From Phaeocystidibacter luteus (GTDB lineage Bacteria; Bacteroidota; Bacteroidia; Flavobacteriales; Schleiferiaceae): DNA of 64,000 nucleotides. The first letter of the stretch is position 1. Each line of letters opens with the position of its first letter. The position numbers and the translations under genes were made by a program. Positions 50,179 through 59,156 of this stretch are shown piece by piece. Under the pieces are notes generated by a model that saw nothing but the letters and a program-made list of their open reading frames with translations, did not search any database and was not told the DNA's origin. The stretch spans positions 620,001 to 684,000 of the forward strand of contig NZ_WBVO01000001.1 in the NCBI RefSeq assembly GCF_008933115.1. Direction: 5' to 3'.

Positions 50179-51182
50179 AGTTTATGCCTTACTATTTTAC
50201 CGGATTCAGTCATCGGAAAGCTTGAAACACTCAACCAAGCTTTAGGAGTTTCATACACGCTCAAACCAGATGATTGCAAAAGTTCCCTTGACAGTTCAGG
50301 AACTTCTCCTTCTACAATAGCCACAAGCCTTCTTCCAAGAGCATCATCTTGTCTCGAAGTCACATAAACTGATTTCCCCACCAATTTTGAAAGAATCGGT
50401 TCAACCTTCTCTGGATGGATTTTAACGCCACCGCTATTAATCACGAAATCTGAGCGTCCTTTCCACACAAAGGTGTTCTCGTTAAGTAGAGAAACCACAT
50501 CCGTGGTCTGTAACTCAGTATGATTCCACTGAGGTGCGTGAATACGCAGTTCAGAATCCGCATTAACACTAAAAGTCACACCCGGCACAGCGTGAAAGGC
50601 GTCTTGTGTATGTGGACGCAACTCCTTGAGCGCAATATGGCTTACCGTTTCGGTCATTCCATAGGTTTCAAACACCCTGGTTTTTACCTCATTCATTTCA
50701 TCAAGTAAGCCAGCATCAACGGGAGCACCACCCAGTATGGTCGTTCCAATTTTATTTAGCTGAGTTGCCCGACCTTTCACCTGAAGAGGAACTAAGGCGG
50801 CGAAGTCGAAATCACTTCTTAAGTCATCCAAAATGGCGGTGGACAAATCGTGGACATGCAGTTTCCAGCCGCCGAGCAATGCTCTAACAATCATCATTTT
50901 ACCAGCGATGTACTGAGGAGACAACGCCAACAAAGCGTGAATTGATTCAGCGAGTCCTAAAGCCGCAATGGTAGCTGTTGCTGAATGCCACATGACTGCC
51001 TTTTCAACTTGAACAACCTTTGGCACTCCAGTACTCCCACTTGTTTGTAGGGAAATAGTAGGGTCGTCCTTCCGCCATTCATCCAGAAAGTCGAGCGCCT
51101 GGTCTCCAACGGCGCTATCCCCCCTTTTCAAGGCTATTCCATTTCGAAGTAACTGAAAATCAGAGTGCTCATTAAACTGCAT
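50175..51182 (-). CDS. menE: O-succinylbenzoate-CoA ligase-like AMP-binding protein
   Basis: The 335-residue ANL enzyme is short for the superfamily but fits the MenE form seen in Bacteroidota. It has the AMP-binding loop ISLQTSGSTGVPKVVQVEK near residue 45, GTTILGGAPVDAGLLDEM, VFETYGMTETVSHIALK and a C-terminal subdomain with FVWKGRSDFVINSGGVKIHPEKVE. It would ligate CoA to o-succinylbenzoate in menaquinone synthesis. menC and menA lie 11-13 kb further on, same strand. The ATG begins four bases after a TACCTTTG box. Confidence 0.88.
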   Translation of the reverse strand: MQFNEHSDFQLLRNGIALKRGDSAVGDQALDFLDEWRKDDPTISLQTSGSTGVPKVVQVEKAVMWHSATATIAALGLAESIHALLALSPQYIAGKMMIVRALLGGWKLHVHDLSTAILDDLRSDFDFAALVPLQVKGRATQLNKIGTTILGGAPVDAGLLDEMNEVKTRVFETYGMTETVSHIALKELRPHTQDAFHAVPGVTFSVNADSELRIHAPQWNHTELQTTDVVSLLNENTFVWKGRSDFVINSGGVKIHPEKVEPILSKLVGKSVYVTSRQDDALGRRLVAIVEGEVPELSRELLQSSGLSVYETPKAWLSVSSFPMTESGKIVRHKL

Positions 51183-51186
51183 AATT

Positions 51187-51194
51187 CAAAGGTA
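51187..51194 (-). promoter_or_regulatory. -7 box TACCTTTG of menE
   Basis: A full match; the menE ATG (51182) begins four bases after it, so the mRNA is predicted to be leaderless. A TTG lies 23 bases upstream of the box, longer than the usual spacing. Confidence 0.5.
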
Positions 51195-51274
51195 GGTAGA
51201 TAAATGGAAAACCGCATCAACACTGGCTCCTAGGCATGATTATTGATAACTTCGGAACCAAATTGAATGGAAAG

Positions 51275-53686
51275 ATGACAGAACTACGAAAGGCCTTTAG
51301 GCTGCTCGCGATTGCTATTGGAATCAGCTCAACAGTCCAAGCGCAAGATGTTACCGTTGTTGATGCAACCGACGGAATTCCAATTGAATACGTGTATGTA
51401 TCCGTTGACAATCAGAGTTTCCTCACCACAGATGAGAAAGGGATGGTCAACGTTTCAAAGCTTGGGTCAGCTGATGCCTTACTTACGTTTCAGCATACTG
51501 GATACCGCACATTATCGATTCAAAAAGCTGATTTGAAGCTTGACGAAATGAATACAATTCGTCTGGAAGCTTCAAACATCAATATTAATGAAGTAGTGGT
51601 TTCTGCCGTCAAATGGGAACACAAAGCTGAATCGCTTCCCGTTCAGGTTGAAGTTCTGGACCAACAACTCATCGCTTTCCAGAACCCGCAAACTTCTGCC
51701 GACCTCATCGGACAGAGCAATCAGGTCTTCATCCAAAAATCACAACTTGGCGGAGGTAGTCCAATGATCCGAGGATTCGCCACTAGTCGCGTTCTCCTTG
51801 TAGTAGACGGAGTTCGAATGAACACCGCCATCTTCAGAGGCGGAAATATTCAGAACGTACTCAACGTCGATCCATTGAGTATTCAACGAACCGAGATCAT
51901 CTTCGGTCCCAGTTCCGTGATGTACGGTTCTGACGCATTGGGAGGAGTGATGAACTTCACCACTCTACAGCCTCAGTTCGCTCTTACTGAAGGAGAAACC
52001 CGAATAAATGCAAATGCCATGTTGCGCACGGCTACTGCAAACAACGAGCGGACTGTCCACATGGATTTCAATGTCGCCACTCACAACTTCTCTTCTTACA
52101 CGAGCATTTCATCGAGCTTCTTCGACGATCTTGAAATTGGGAGTTATGGTGATGAATTCTACACACGACCTACCTACCAAGTTCGCGGTGACACATCAGA
52201 CTTTACCGCGAACAATCCCAACCCCAATCAGCAAATTTATTCAGGGTACGAGCAGTTCAATGTGATGCAAAAGCTCAAATACAGAGCGAATGAAAACGTG
52301 ACTTGGGAGCTAGATTACCACTACTCTCGACTTAGCGATGTTCCGCGTTACGACCGGCTTACACAAACCAGAAACGGTAACCTTCGTTTTGGAGAATGGT
52401 ACTATGGGCCACAAGAATGGCAAATGGCACGACTGGGTTACACGTTCACTGAGCCCGTTGGAATTTTCGACAAACTCAAGTTTACCGGGGCTTGGCAACA
52501 ATTTACAGAGAGCAGACATGACCGAAACTTCAATTCGGATATTCGAGAAAATCGCTTTGAGACCGTGAACGCATACAGTGCGAATTTCGATTTCCAGAAG
52601 TTCTTCACAGAGAAAACCCACCTATACTACGGACTTGAGTCGGTTTACAACCAGACTGGTAGCGAATCTTATGCAGAGGATATTACCACGGGTGCGCGTT
52701 CAGACATCCAGTCTAGGTACCCGAATGGATCAACTTGGTCTAGCCACTCGGCCTATGCCACTTGGATTCAGGACTTAGGCAATAGATTCACGCTCACTAC
52801 TGGCGCTCGTTACAGTCAAATCATCATTAATGCTGACTTCCGTGAATCCGTCCTGCCCCTACCCTTCACGACCTCAACGCTAAATACGGGTGCACTTACC
52901 GGAAACTTCGGAATTGCCAAAGAATACGGAAGCGCATCAAGGGTGTACTTCAACGCAGGAACAGGTTTCCGTGCTCCGAACATTGATGACATCGGGAAGT
53001 TCTTCGAACTCGACAACGGCTCTACGGTCATCCCTAATCCTGACCTTCAACCTGAATACCTCTATTCTGCAGAAATAGGCATCCAGCAGCGTGTGAAAGA
53101 ATCCTATGAAATCGAAGTTGTTGCTTACTACAGTTATCTCGACAACGCCGTTGATCGCCGTCCGACTACGGTAAACGGTCAAGACAGCATCCTGGTAGAC
53201 GGAGAATTACTGCAAGTTCAAAGTGTTCAAAACGTAGATGGCGCCTTCATTTATGGTGTTTCGGCGAGCTTTGGCGCAGATATCACTGACCATTGGAATG
53301 TGAAAGCTAGCGCCAACTACACCAAGGGAGAAGCATTCGATGGAGAGCCATGGAGACATGCAGCACCGTTCTTCAGTAATGTTTCTGTAGGCTACCGGTA
53401 TGAGCGTTTCAGAGCACAGGCGTATGTGAATTACAACGGTGAGATTAGTCCAGAAAACATGGCTCCTTCAGAAAGAGACAAGAACATCTACATTACCGAT
53501 GAAAACGGCAACTCGTACGCACCTTCGTGGTACACCGTCAACTTAAAAGGAACTTTCCGCATCAACGAATATGTCGAAGTGAACGCTGGAATTGAGAACA
53601 TTCTCGATGTGCGATATCGACCTTACTCAAGTGGAATTACGGCACCTGGAAGAAACTTCATCGTAGCTGTACGAGCAGAGCTCTAA
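51275..53686 (+). CDS. TonB-dependent outer membrane receptor
   Basis: The start at 51275 gives MTELRKAFRLLAIAIGISSTVQAQ, a signal peptide; 803 residues. A carboxypeptidase-like domain (VTVVDATDGIPIEYVYVSVDN) is followed by the plug (GGGSPMIRGFATSRVLLVVDGVRMN; IIFGPSSVMYGSDALGGVMNF) and a 22-strand barrel ending GITAPGRNFIVAVRAEL with conserved NPDLQPEYLYSAEIG near residue 590. The layout is of the vitamin B12/heme/siderophore class (BtuB-like) rather than SusC. It overlaps the convergent gene at its 3' end by four bases. No binding-protein partner lies next to it. Confidence 0.92.
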   Translation: MTELRKAFRLLAIAIGISSTVQAQDVTVVDATDGIPIEYVYVSVDNQSFLTTDEKGMVNVSKLGSADALLTFQHTGYRTLSIQKADLKLDEMNTIRLEASNININEVVVSAVKWEHKAESLPVQVEVLDQQLIAFQNPQTSADLIGQSNQVFIQKSQLGGGSPMIRGFATSRVLLVVDGVRMNTAIFRGGNIQNVLNVDPLSIQRTEIIFGPSSVMYGSDALGGVMNFTTLQPQFALTEGETRINANAMLRTATANNERTVHMDFNVATHNFSSYTSISSSFFDDLEIGSYGDEFYTRPTYQVRGDTSDFTANNPNPNQQIYSGYEQFNVMQKLKYRANENVTWELDYHYSRLSDVPRYDRLTQTRNGNLRFGEWYYGPQEWQMARLGYTFTEPVGIFDKLKFTGAWQQFTESRHDRNFNSDIRENRFETVNAYSANFDFQKFFTEKTHLYYGLESVYNQTGSESYAEDITTGARSDIQSRYPNGSTWSSHSAYATWIQDLGNRFTLTTGARYSQIIINADFRESVLPLPFTTSTLNTGALTGNFGIAKEYGSASRVYFNAGTGFRAPNIDDIGKFFELDNGSTVIPNPDLQPEYLYSAEIGIQQRVKESYEIEVVAYYSYLDNAVDRRPTTVNGQDSILVDGELLQVQSVQNVDGAFIYGVSASFGADITDHWNVKASANYTKGEAFDGEPWRHAAPFFSNVSVGYRYERFRAQAYVNYNGEISPENMAPSERDKNIYITDENGNSYAPSWYTVNLKGTFRINEYVEVNAGIENILDVRYRPYSSGITAPGRNFIVAVRAEL

Positions 53687-54045
53687 GCGCCTCTGCGCCA
53701 ATCTGGGGCGTCTCTTTTGGCAAAATACCTGCGGATGTACTTATGTACTTCCTCCATGCACTCACGAATAAAGAGTAGCTCCTCTTTATCGATGATTTGC
53801 AACTTACGGAGATGGTCTGCTCTTCGCTCACACCTAGATAGCGTGTGATGAAGAGCAGACCAAGCCCTCGTTTCGTTTTGGCGATTGCCTTTACTTACTT
53901 CTTCGAATCGATTGTAGATTCTACGGGCGATTGAAAGAAACTCATCTCCTTCTCTCGGGAATCCGCGGTAGTAACATCTGTCGCTATAAATCTCAGCAAT
54001 GTCGAGTAAATCGCGGATGGCTTCGGTTGATCGATATACATTCAT
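53683..54045 (-). CDS. Hypothetical helical protein, 120 residues
   Basis: I do not recognise the family. The protein is rich in Arg and Glu and almost entirely helical by pattern (STEAIRDLLDIAEIYSDRCYY; EFLSIARRIYNRFEEVSKGN; WSALHHTLSRCERRADHLRKL; LFIRECMEEVHKYIRRYF), like a four-helix bundle. There is no signal peptide. It ends four bases inside the receptor gene and has a TAGATTGG box whose end lies four bases before its ATG, so it may also be leaderless. The even spacing of four helices and normal codon use suggest a real gene. Confidence 0.6.
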   Translation of the reverse strand: MNVYRSTEAIRDLLDIAEIYSDRCYYRGFPREGDEFLSIARRIYNRFEEVSKGNRQNETRAWSALHHTLSRCERRADHLRKLQIIDKEELLFIRECMEEVHKYIRRYFAKRDAPDWRRGA

Positions 54046-54049
54046 ACCG

Positions 54050-54057
54050 CCAATCTA
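54050..54057 (-). promoter_or_regulatory. -7-like box TAGATTGG
   Basis: One mismatch to TAnnTTTG; the ATG at 54045 follows after four bases. Weak on its own, supported by the same spacing at other genes here. Confidence 0.3.
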
Positions 54058-54120
54058 GCCAGCAAAAATCCGCCTAGCCGTAGATAAACGTTTACTTACG
54101 TTTTCAAACGGCTCTAGCTC

Positions 54121-55794
54121 TTAGAATAAGCCCTCAATTTGTCCTTCGGAATTGACAGAAATCCGATTTGACGCGGGCTCGGCTGGAAGTCCAGGCATAC
54201 GCATCAGATTACCCACTACGGCAATCACGAAGCCAGCTCCTCGCGCAAATTCAAACTCTCGGATGGTAATTCGAAAATCGCGCGGACGACCTCTCTTGGA
54301 ATCATCATCAGAAAACGACTTTTGCGTTTTGGCGATACACACCGGAAGATTTGAAAGCCCCAAACTTTCGATTGTGCGTAAATCAGCCTTTGCCTTCGCC
54401 GTGAACTCCACACCTTCAGCACCGTAAATCCTTGTAGCTACGGTAGTAATCTTATCTTGAATGGAGCTATTTACGTCATAAAGCATCTCCAGATTAGACT
54501 TGCCCGATTCGGCCTCTTCAATAACTGCTTTGGCCACTTCACGGACGCCTTCTCCACCTTCTGCCCAGCCATTGGACACCTTGCATTTTATGCCAAGCGA
54601 CTCACATTTATTCACAAGCCATTGAATCTCTTCTTCAGAATCCGACACAAACTTGTTGACAGCCACTACGGGTCGAACACCGAACGACTGCATGTTCTCA
54701 AGGTGCTTCTCTAAGTTCTCAAAACCAGCTTCTACTCTTTCAACAGAAACATCATTCAACTCTGAAAGCGACGCTCCTCCGTGGTATCGCAACGCGCGAA
54801 TTGTTGCCACAACAACCACGGCCGCCGGCTTAAGTCCAGAAGCGCGACATTTTAGGTGAAAGAATTTCTCAGCTCCCAAATCTGCTCCAAAGCCTGCTTC
54901 CGTAACGACGTATTCACCCAGACTCATCGCCATTTTCGTAGCGATAATTGAATTCGTGCCTTGGGCAATATTAGCAAAGGGTCCCCCGTGAATTATGGCA
55001 GGAACACCGTGTAGCGTCTGAACAAGATTGGGCTTGATCGCATCTTTGAGTAGAGCTGCCATTGCACCTTCAGCCTTGAGGTCTCGAGCATAAATTGGCT
55101 TTTTGTCAAAAGTGTATCCAACGAAAATATTTCCCAATCGCTCTTGGAGGTCTGCAAAATCAGTTGACATGCAAAGAATGGCCATAATCTCACTCGCAGC
55201 GGTAATATTAAATCCATCCTCCCGCAAGATTCCATTTGCCTTACCGCCCATTCCCACCGTAATCTGGCGAAGTGCGCGGTCATTCATATCCATTACGCGT
55301 TTCCAACGAACTGTCCTTCCGTCAATACCAAGATTGACCTCCGCTTTCGCTTGAATATTGTTATCGATCAAAGCAGAAAGTAGGTTGTTCGCCTTTTCAA
55401 TTGCCGCAAAGTCTCCCGTAAAATGAAGGTTGATGTCCTCCATAGGCACAACTTGTGAGTGTCCACCTCCTGCTGCACCGCCCTTTATTCCAAAAACGGG
55501 ACCCAAACTTGGCTCACGAAGAGCAGCCACTGTCTTCTTTCCTTCGAGGTTTAAACCTTCTGTCAATCCAATGGTAACCGTAGTCTTGCCCTCGCCTGCA
55601 GGTGTGGGTGACATGGCCGTAACCAAGACGAGCTTGGCATTGGCGACTTTAGAATCATCAATCAGTGAAAGTGGAAGCTTTGCCTTGTGGTGACCATAAG
55701 GCTCGAGGACGGATTCAGGTACGTCAATCTTCGCTGCAATGTCTTTTATATGTTGAAGTTTCGCTGCTTGAGCGATTTCAAGATCCGTTTTCAT
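54121..55794 (-). CDS. fhs: Formate-tetrahydrofolate ligase
   Basis: The enzyme makes 10-formyl-THF from formate, THF and ATP. The start at 55794 gives MKTDLEIAQAAKLQHIKDIA, 557 residues. The P-loop is TPAGEGKTTVTIGLTEGL near residue 65, followed by LREPSLGPVFGIKGGAAGGGHSQVVPMEDINLHFTGD in the expected place, DMNDRALRQ, ATKMAMSLGEYVVTEAGFGADLGAEKF and GAGFVIAVVGNLMRMPGLP near the end. It supplies one-carbon units for purine synthesis. It is monocistronic on the minus strand. A TACATTTG box lies 16 bases upstream. Confidence 0.97.
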   Translation of the reverse strand: MKTDLEIAQAAKLQHIKDIAAKIDVPESVLEPYGHHKAKLPLSLIDDSKVANAKLVLVTAMSPTPAGEGKTTVTIGLTEGLNLEGKKTVAALREPSLGPVFGIKGGAAGGGHSQVVPMEDINLHFTGDFAAIEKANNLLSALIDNNIQAKAEVNLGIDGRTVRWKRVMDMNDRALRQITVGMGGKANGILREDGFNITAASEIMAILCMSTDFADLQERLGNIFVGYTFDKKPIYARDLKAEGAMAALLKDAIKPNLVQTLHGVPAIIHGGPFANIAQGTNSIIATKMAMSLGEYVVTEAGFGADLGAEKFFHLKCRASGLKPAAVVVVATIRALRYHGGASLSELNDVSVERVEAGFENLEKHLENMQSFGVRPVVAVNKFVSDSEEEIQWLVNKCESLGIKCKVSNGWAEGGEGVREVAKAVIEEAESGKSNLEMLYDVNSSIQDKITTVATRIYGAEGVEFTAKAKADLRTIESLGLSNLPVCIAKTQKSFSDDDSKRGRPRDFRITIREFEFARGAGFVIAVVGNLMRMPGLPAEPASNRISVNSEGQIEGLF

Positions 55795-55809
55795 TCTTTC
55801 AAATTTTCT

Positions 55810-55817
55810 CAAATGTA
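55810..55817 (-). promoter_or_regulatory. -7 box TACATTTG of fhs
   Basis: A full consensus match 15 bases before the ATG at 55794. No -33 TTG is apparent. Confidence 0.45.
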
Positions 55818-55909
55818 CGAGGGAGACTTCGTTTCGCTGTTGATATATATCATGTATTCGATTGGAAAATATAATCGAACACTGTCAGGGATGTTCCAGA
55901 AAATCAAAT

Positions 55910-55950
55910 GTAAAGTTTACTTGACTTTATGTAAAATGTGTTTAACTTTG
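55910..55950 (+). promoter_or_regulatory. Promoter of the membrane protein/XRE pair with two palindromes
   Basis: TTG (55921-55923), 19-base spacer and TAACTTTG (55943-55950). GTAAA-G-TTTAC (55910-55920) abuts the -33 element and TTTA-TG-TAAA (55926-55935) lies in the spacer. The two share TTTA/TAAA half-sites and could be the operator of the XRE regulator encoded in the unit. Confidence 0.6.
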
Positions 55951-55988
55951 CGTCAACTAAACACGACATCAACAAAAACTAACACACC

Positions 55989-56438
55989 ATGTCTTACCAA
56001 GAAAAAAAGGCTCTTCTCAACTTTGTAACCTATGTGATTGCTCTGCTACTCTACGCCAACTACGTGCATGCTCATTATTGGCAAGAAGGCATGAACACGG
56101 ATGAGCTCCTGCAGTTTTGGTCGAGATTCCTTCTCATCATGATTCCGGTTCAAATTGTGATTCACATCATTGTGCACATTCTATTGGGAATTGCGAGAGG
56201 AATGGCGAACGGAGGGAAAATCAAGGAAGAAGTAGTTGATGAATTCGACAAGATCATTGAGCTGAAGTCGAGCCGAAATGGGATGATTTCATTTGCGTTC
56301 ACCTTTATTGGAGGATTGATTTGGTTGGCCAATGGGTATGGTGTAAATCACTTCTTTATGACTCTGATCATAGGCGGAGTTTTCGGGGAAGTGATAGAAG
56401 CTGTATCTAGAGTGTATTATTACAGAAAGGGAGTATAA
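55989..56438 (+). CDS. Small four-helix membrane protein paired with XRE regulator
   Basis: This 149-residue protein (MSYQEKKALLNFVTYVIALLLYANYVH at the start) has about four membrane segments, the second ending LLGIARGM and the last two short (MISFAFTFIGGLIWLANGYG; FFMTLIIGGVFGEVIEAV). A charged cytoplasmic loop (GGKIKEEVVDEFDKIIELKSSRNG) lies between. Such proteins commonly precede a small YozG-like HTH regulator in Firmicutes and Bacteroidota; their role is unknown. The stop overlaps the regulator start by one base. Confidence 0.75.
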   Translation: MSYQEKKALLNFVTYVIALLLYANYVHAHYWQEGMNTDELLQFWSRFLLIMIPVQIVIHIIVHILLGIARGMANGGKIKEEVVDEFDKIIELKSSRNGMISFAFTFIGGLIWLANGYGVNHFFMTLIIGGVFGEVIEAVSRVYYYRKGV

Positions 56439-56656
56439 TGGCAAAGTCAAAAATCACAAATCAGATTAGGAAGCTTCGATTCCTCAAGGATGAGATGACC
56501 CAGCAGGACCTTGCCGATGCCGTAGGTGTATCTCGACAAACCATTGTGGCTATTGAAAAAGGAAACTACTCCCCTTCACTGGAACTTGCTTTCAAGCTTG
56601 CGCAGTCGTTCGATAAATCAATTGAAGATGTATTCAGCTATGACGACCAAAAGTAA
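56438..56656 (+). CDS. Small XRE-family HTH transcriptional regulator
   Basis: The 72-residue protein is a bare Cro/C1-type helix-turn-helix: MTQQDLADAVGVSRQTIVAIEKGNYSPSLELAFKLAQSFDKSIEDVFSY, with the turn at DAVGVS and the recognition helix SRQTIVAIE. It ends two bases before the oxidoreductase ATG. It belongs to the YozG-like group that is encoded with small membrane proteins and probably represses its own promoter, where two TTTA/TAAA palindromes lie; that regulation is inference. Confidence 0.9.
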   Translation: MAKSKITNQIRKLRFLKDEMTQQDLADAVGVSRQTIVAIEKGNYSPSLELAFKLAQSFDKSIEDVFSYDDQK

Positions 56657-56657
56657 G

Positions 56658-57629
56658 ATGCGAGCAGCTGTCATGCCGCGCTATGGAACTCCGAGCGACC
56701 TGAAGCTTGTTGAAAAGGACATTCCACAGCCTGCGGATAATGAGGTACAGATCAGGGTTCATGCAACAGCGGTTAACGACTTCGACTTGGGAATGATTAA
56801 GGGAAGACCCTATGTTCTTCGTATGGCTAGTCTGAACAAGCCCAAATACCCCATACTTGGCCTAGATGTAGCGGGAGAAGTTTCGGCGGTTGGCAAAAAA
56901 GTTTCGAAATGGAAAGTTGGCGATCGCGTTGTTGGCGATTTATCTGAAGACCATTGGGGTGGATTTGGAGAATACGCCTGTGCTCGTGAAACTTCCTTCA
57001 GTGAAATTCCGGTTGAAATGAGTTATGTAGAGGCGGCTTCCCTACCCCACGCCGGCCTTTTGGCTCTTCAGGCGATTCGTCAGATTGACGCCCTTCAACC
57101 TGGAAAATCTATTGCCGTTAATGGAGCTGGCGGCGGTGTAGGTCCGATTGTTATTAAGCTTGCAAAGAGAGCCAACATGCAAGTCACAGCCATAGATTCC
57201 GCTGAAAAATTAGACTTTCTGAAAGAGCTAGGCGCTGACGAAGTAATTGATTACAAAGTGGAATCCTACCAGAAGGAGCGTCGTGACGCTTTTGATTTCA
57301 TCATTGATTGCAGAGCGACAGGCCGCCCGCCATGCTACGCCCTTACTCTGAAAAAAGGAGGAAGATTTACGGCGATTGGAGGAGCGTCCAACTCCCTAAT
57401 CGGTTTACTCACGGTTGGAAGCATCATCAACCTATTTGGTTCAAAAAAGCTAAAGATACTCGGCTACAAGCCTAATTCAACGGATATTGCAGAGACCTTG
57501 CAGATGTGTGAAGATGGAATCATTACTCCCATGGTTGACTCCGTATATCCCCTCACGGAGATCAAACAAGCTTTTGAAAAGTATGAGAATTTTGGAATGA
57601 AGGGTAGGATTGTAATTTGTTTGGAATAG
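56658..57629 (+). CDS. Quinone oxidoreductase-like NAD(P)-dependent alcohol dehydrogenase
   Basis: The 323-residue protein (MRAAVMPRYGTPSDLKLVEKD) is a zinc-free medium-chain dehydrogenase/reductase. The GroES-like domain has VHATAVNDFDLGMIKG and PKYPILGLDVAGEVSAVGKKV; the nucleotide-binding motif is SIAVNGAGGGVGPIVIKLAKRAN near residue 145, followed by LGADEVIDYK. It is of the type annotated QOR or NAD(P)-dependent alcohol dehydrogenase. An ATG at 56640 inside the regulator gene is an alternative start. It is likely co-transcribed with the membrane protein and regulator, which may make it a target of that regulator. Confidence 0.9.
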   Translation: MRAAVMPRYGTPSDLKLVEKDIPQPADNEVQIRVHATAVNDFDLGMIKGRPYVLRMASLNKPKYPILGLDVAGEVSAVGKKVSKWKVGDRVVGDLSEDHWGGFGEYACARETSFSEIPVEMSYVEAASLPHAGLLALQAIRQIDALQPGKSIAVNGAGGGVGPIVIKLAKRANMQVTAIDSAEKLDFLKELGADEVIDYKVESYQKERRDAFDFIIDCRATGRPPCYALTLKKGGRFTAIGGASNSLIGLLTVGSIINLFGSKKLKILGYKPNSTDIAETLQMCEDGIITPMVDSVYPLTEIKQAFEKYENFGMKGRIVICLE

Positions 57630-57760
57630 GATGAAGGAGATGACTCTAAAGGCTGATAATTTCCGCAAGACGGAATAAGAATAAGCACAACTATTTTTCG
57701 GAAATCGCAGCGCGTTATTTGATTTCTAATTGCTCAAATGCCTTGGGTCTCAACTCAAGG
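57630..57760. other. Gene-free stretch before MITE-like copy 2
   Basis: No gene is visible. It ends in a small hairpin (CCTTG..CAAGG, 57741-57760) that directly adjoins the MITE-like element and shares the GTCTCAA word with its ends. Confidence 0.3.
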
Positions 57761-57928
57761 GGGGCCCCATCCCCTCCCCAGTAGTCAAGTTCGGTAAATC
57801 CCAATGGCTAGTCGGAGGACAAACGTTTACAAACGGATAATCATGTGAATCACGCATTCGACTACTGAGATTCGCTCATTCTGACGCTTGTTAATTAACT
57901 TGAGACTAGGGAGGGGCTAACCAGCCCC
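57761..57928. repeat. MITE-like element, copy 2
   Basis: The left end (57761-57791) and the reverse complement of the right end (57897-57928) share the same pattern as copy 1. The right end matches the left end of copy 1 over GGGGCTGGTTAGCCCCTCCC and GTCTCAAGTT, so the copies are in opposite orientation. Interior similarity is patchy (ATTAACAAGCGT; TTGTAAACGT). No reading frame. Confidence 0.6.
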
Positions 57929-58133
57929 CTACCCACTAGATTACATACCAGCGCTCCTGATTCATTAGACTTTCAGCCTTAGGCGAGGAGCAAGAATCCA
58001 CAGAATACAGCTTTTTCAATAATCAGATTCAATTCCCAAACAATACCAGTCGAAATCTCGTTTGTTTTGTAATTTGACCAAGCCTCATCAAATCCTAAAT
58101 CAATACACCTCATTTCAACCGGTCCAACTCTCT
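57929..58133. other. Gene-free stretch between MITE copy 2 and the repeat core
   Basis: No reading frame or strong signal. It includes TTAGGCGAGGAGCAAG, weakly similar to the AGGC word family. Probably decayed repeat sequence. Confidence 0.3.
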
Positions 58134-58182
58134 CCCGAATCGGCTGCGCCTCTCGGGATTCCTCCTTTCAATCGGAACATCA
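58134..58182 (+). repeat. Single core of the hairpin repeat family
   Basis: One repeat core (CCCGAATCGG-CTGC-GCC-TCTCGGG, then GATTCC..GGAACATC) without a clear octamer tail, upstream of the pirin gene and in the same direction. The loop differs (TGC) while both stem arms of hairpin 1 are kept. The following bases to 58258 are rich in TTAGTCY and contain no gene. Confidence 0.8.
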
Positions 58183-58258
58183 GCTACTGAGTTAATTAGT
58201 CCATTTGTCCAAAAGTCTATTAGTCTATCCCCCCATTAACCCACTAATCCAACACCCC

Positions 58259-59131
58259 ATGTCTAATCAATCCCTCATCATCGAAGAACGTGCCCGCGAC
58301 ATAGGAGATTTCCTAGTTGGACGTCTACTTCCATTTCGCAAAAAACGCATGGTGGGACCATTCATCTTTATTGATCATATGGGACCTTCAACTATTGGGG
58401 AAGGCAGCTACCTTGATATTGCTCAGCATCCGCACATTGGAATATCAACGTTGACCTACCTCTTTGAAGGAGAAGCTATGCATCGCGACAGTACAGGCGC
58501 AGTTCAAAGAATTACACCTGGATCGGTAAATTGGATGACGGCCGGCAGTGGCGCGGTTCACACCGAACGCACTCCCGAAGACAAGAGAGATGGGCGTGCC
58601 CGAAATATGCACGGATTTCAAATTTGGGTTGCTCTTCCGAAGGAGAAGGAGAACATGAAGGCAGAGTTCCACCACGTTTCCAAAGAAAATCTGCCTGTTT
58701 GGGAAGAGAATGGTATGCGGTTGAAACTCGTAGCCGGCGAGGCCTTCGGAAGGAAAAGTCCTGTTCCAGTTCACAGCAAACTCTTCATGTTGAAGATTGA
58801 AGTTCTGGAGGATGGTCAGCTTGACTTTAAAAACAAACTCTACGGCGAAGTCGGAATAGCGGTAGTTGAAGGGGCAGTTGAGGCTTGTGGTGAAACAGTC
58901 GACAAAGGCAAAATGCTCGTTTCCAATGAGGAAGGCGGTTGTACTTTCGGGGTGAAAGCTGGAAGCTTGCTTCTCATTTTTGGAGGCGAGCCATTTCCGG
59001 AGCCCCGCCACATTTGGTGGAATTTTGTCGCAACTTCCCAAGAAGCCATAGAAGACGCGAAAACACGATGGAAAAACGGCGAGTTTGACATGGTACCTAA
59101 CGAAAGCGGGGTGATTCCTTTGCCGTCGTGA
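58259..59131 (+). CDS. Pirin family protein
   Basis: The start at 58259 gives MSNQSLIIEERARDIGDFLV, 290 residues. The first cupin has the metal ligands of pirins: QHPHIGISTLTYLFEGEAMHRDS with its two His, and HTER with the third His and Glu after VNWMTAGSGAVHTERTPE. GFQIWVALPKEKENM and a C-terminal GGEPFPEPRHIWWNFVATS complete it. Pirins bind iron and include quercetin 2,3-dioxygenases; the substrate here is unknown. It is transcribed alone, between two repeat clusters. Confidence 0.93.
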   Translation: MSNQSLIIEERARDIGDFLVGRLLPFRKKRMVGPFIFIDHMGPSTIGEGSYLDIAQHPHIGISTLTYLFEGEAMHRDSTGAVQRITPGSVNWMTAGSGAVHTERTPEDKRDGRARNMHGFQIWVALPKEKENMKAEFHHVSKENLPVWEENGMRLKLVAGEAFGRKSPVPVHSKLFMLKIEVLEDGQLDFKNKLYGEVGIAVVEGAVEACGETVDKGKMLVSNEEGGCTFGVKAGSLLLIFGGEPFPEPRHIWWNFVATSQEAIEDAKTRWKNGEFDMVPNESGVIPLPS

Positions 59132-59156
59132 ACAGGAAGCAGGCTCTAAGTTCATT

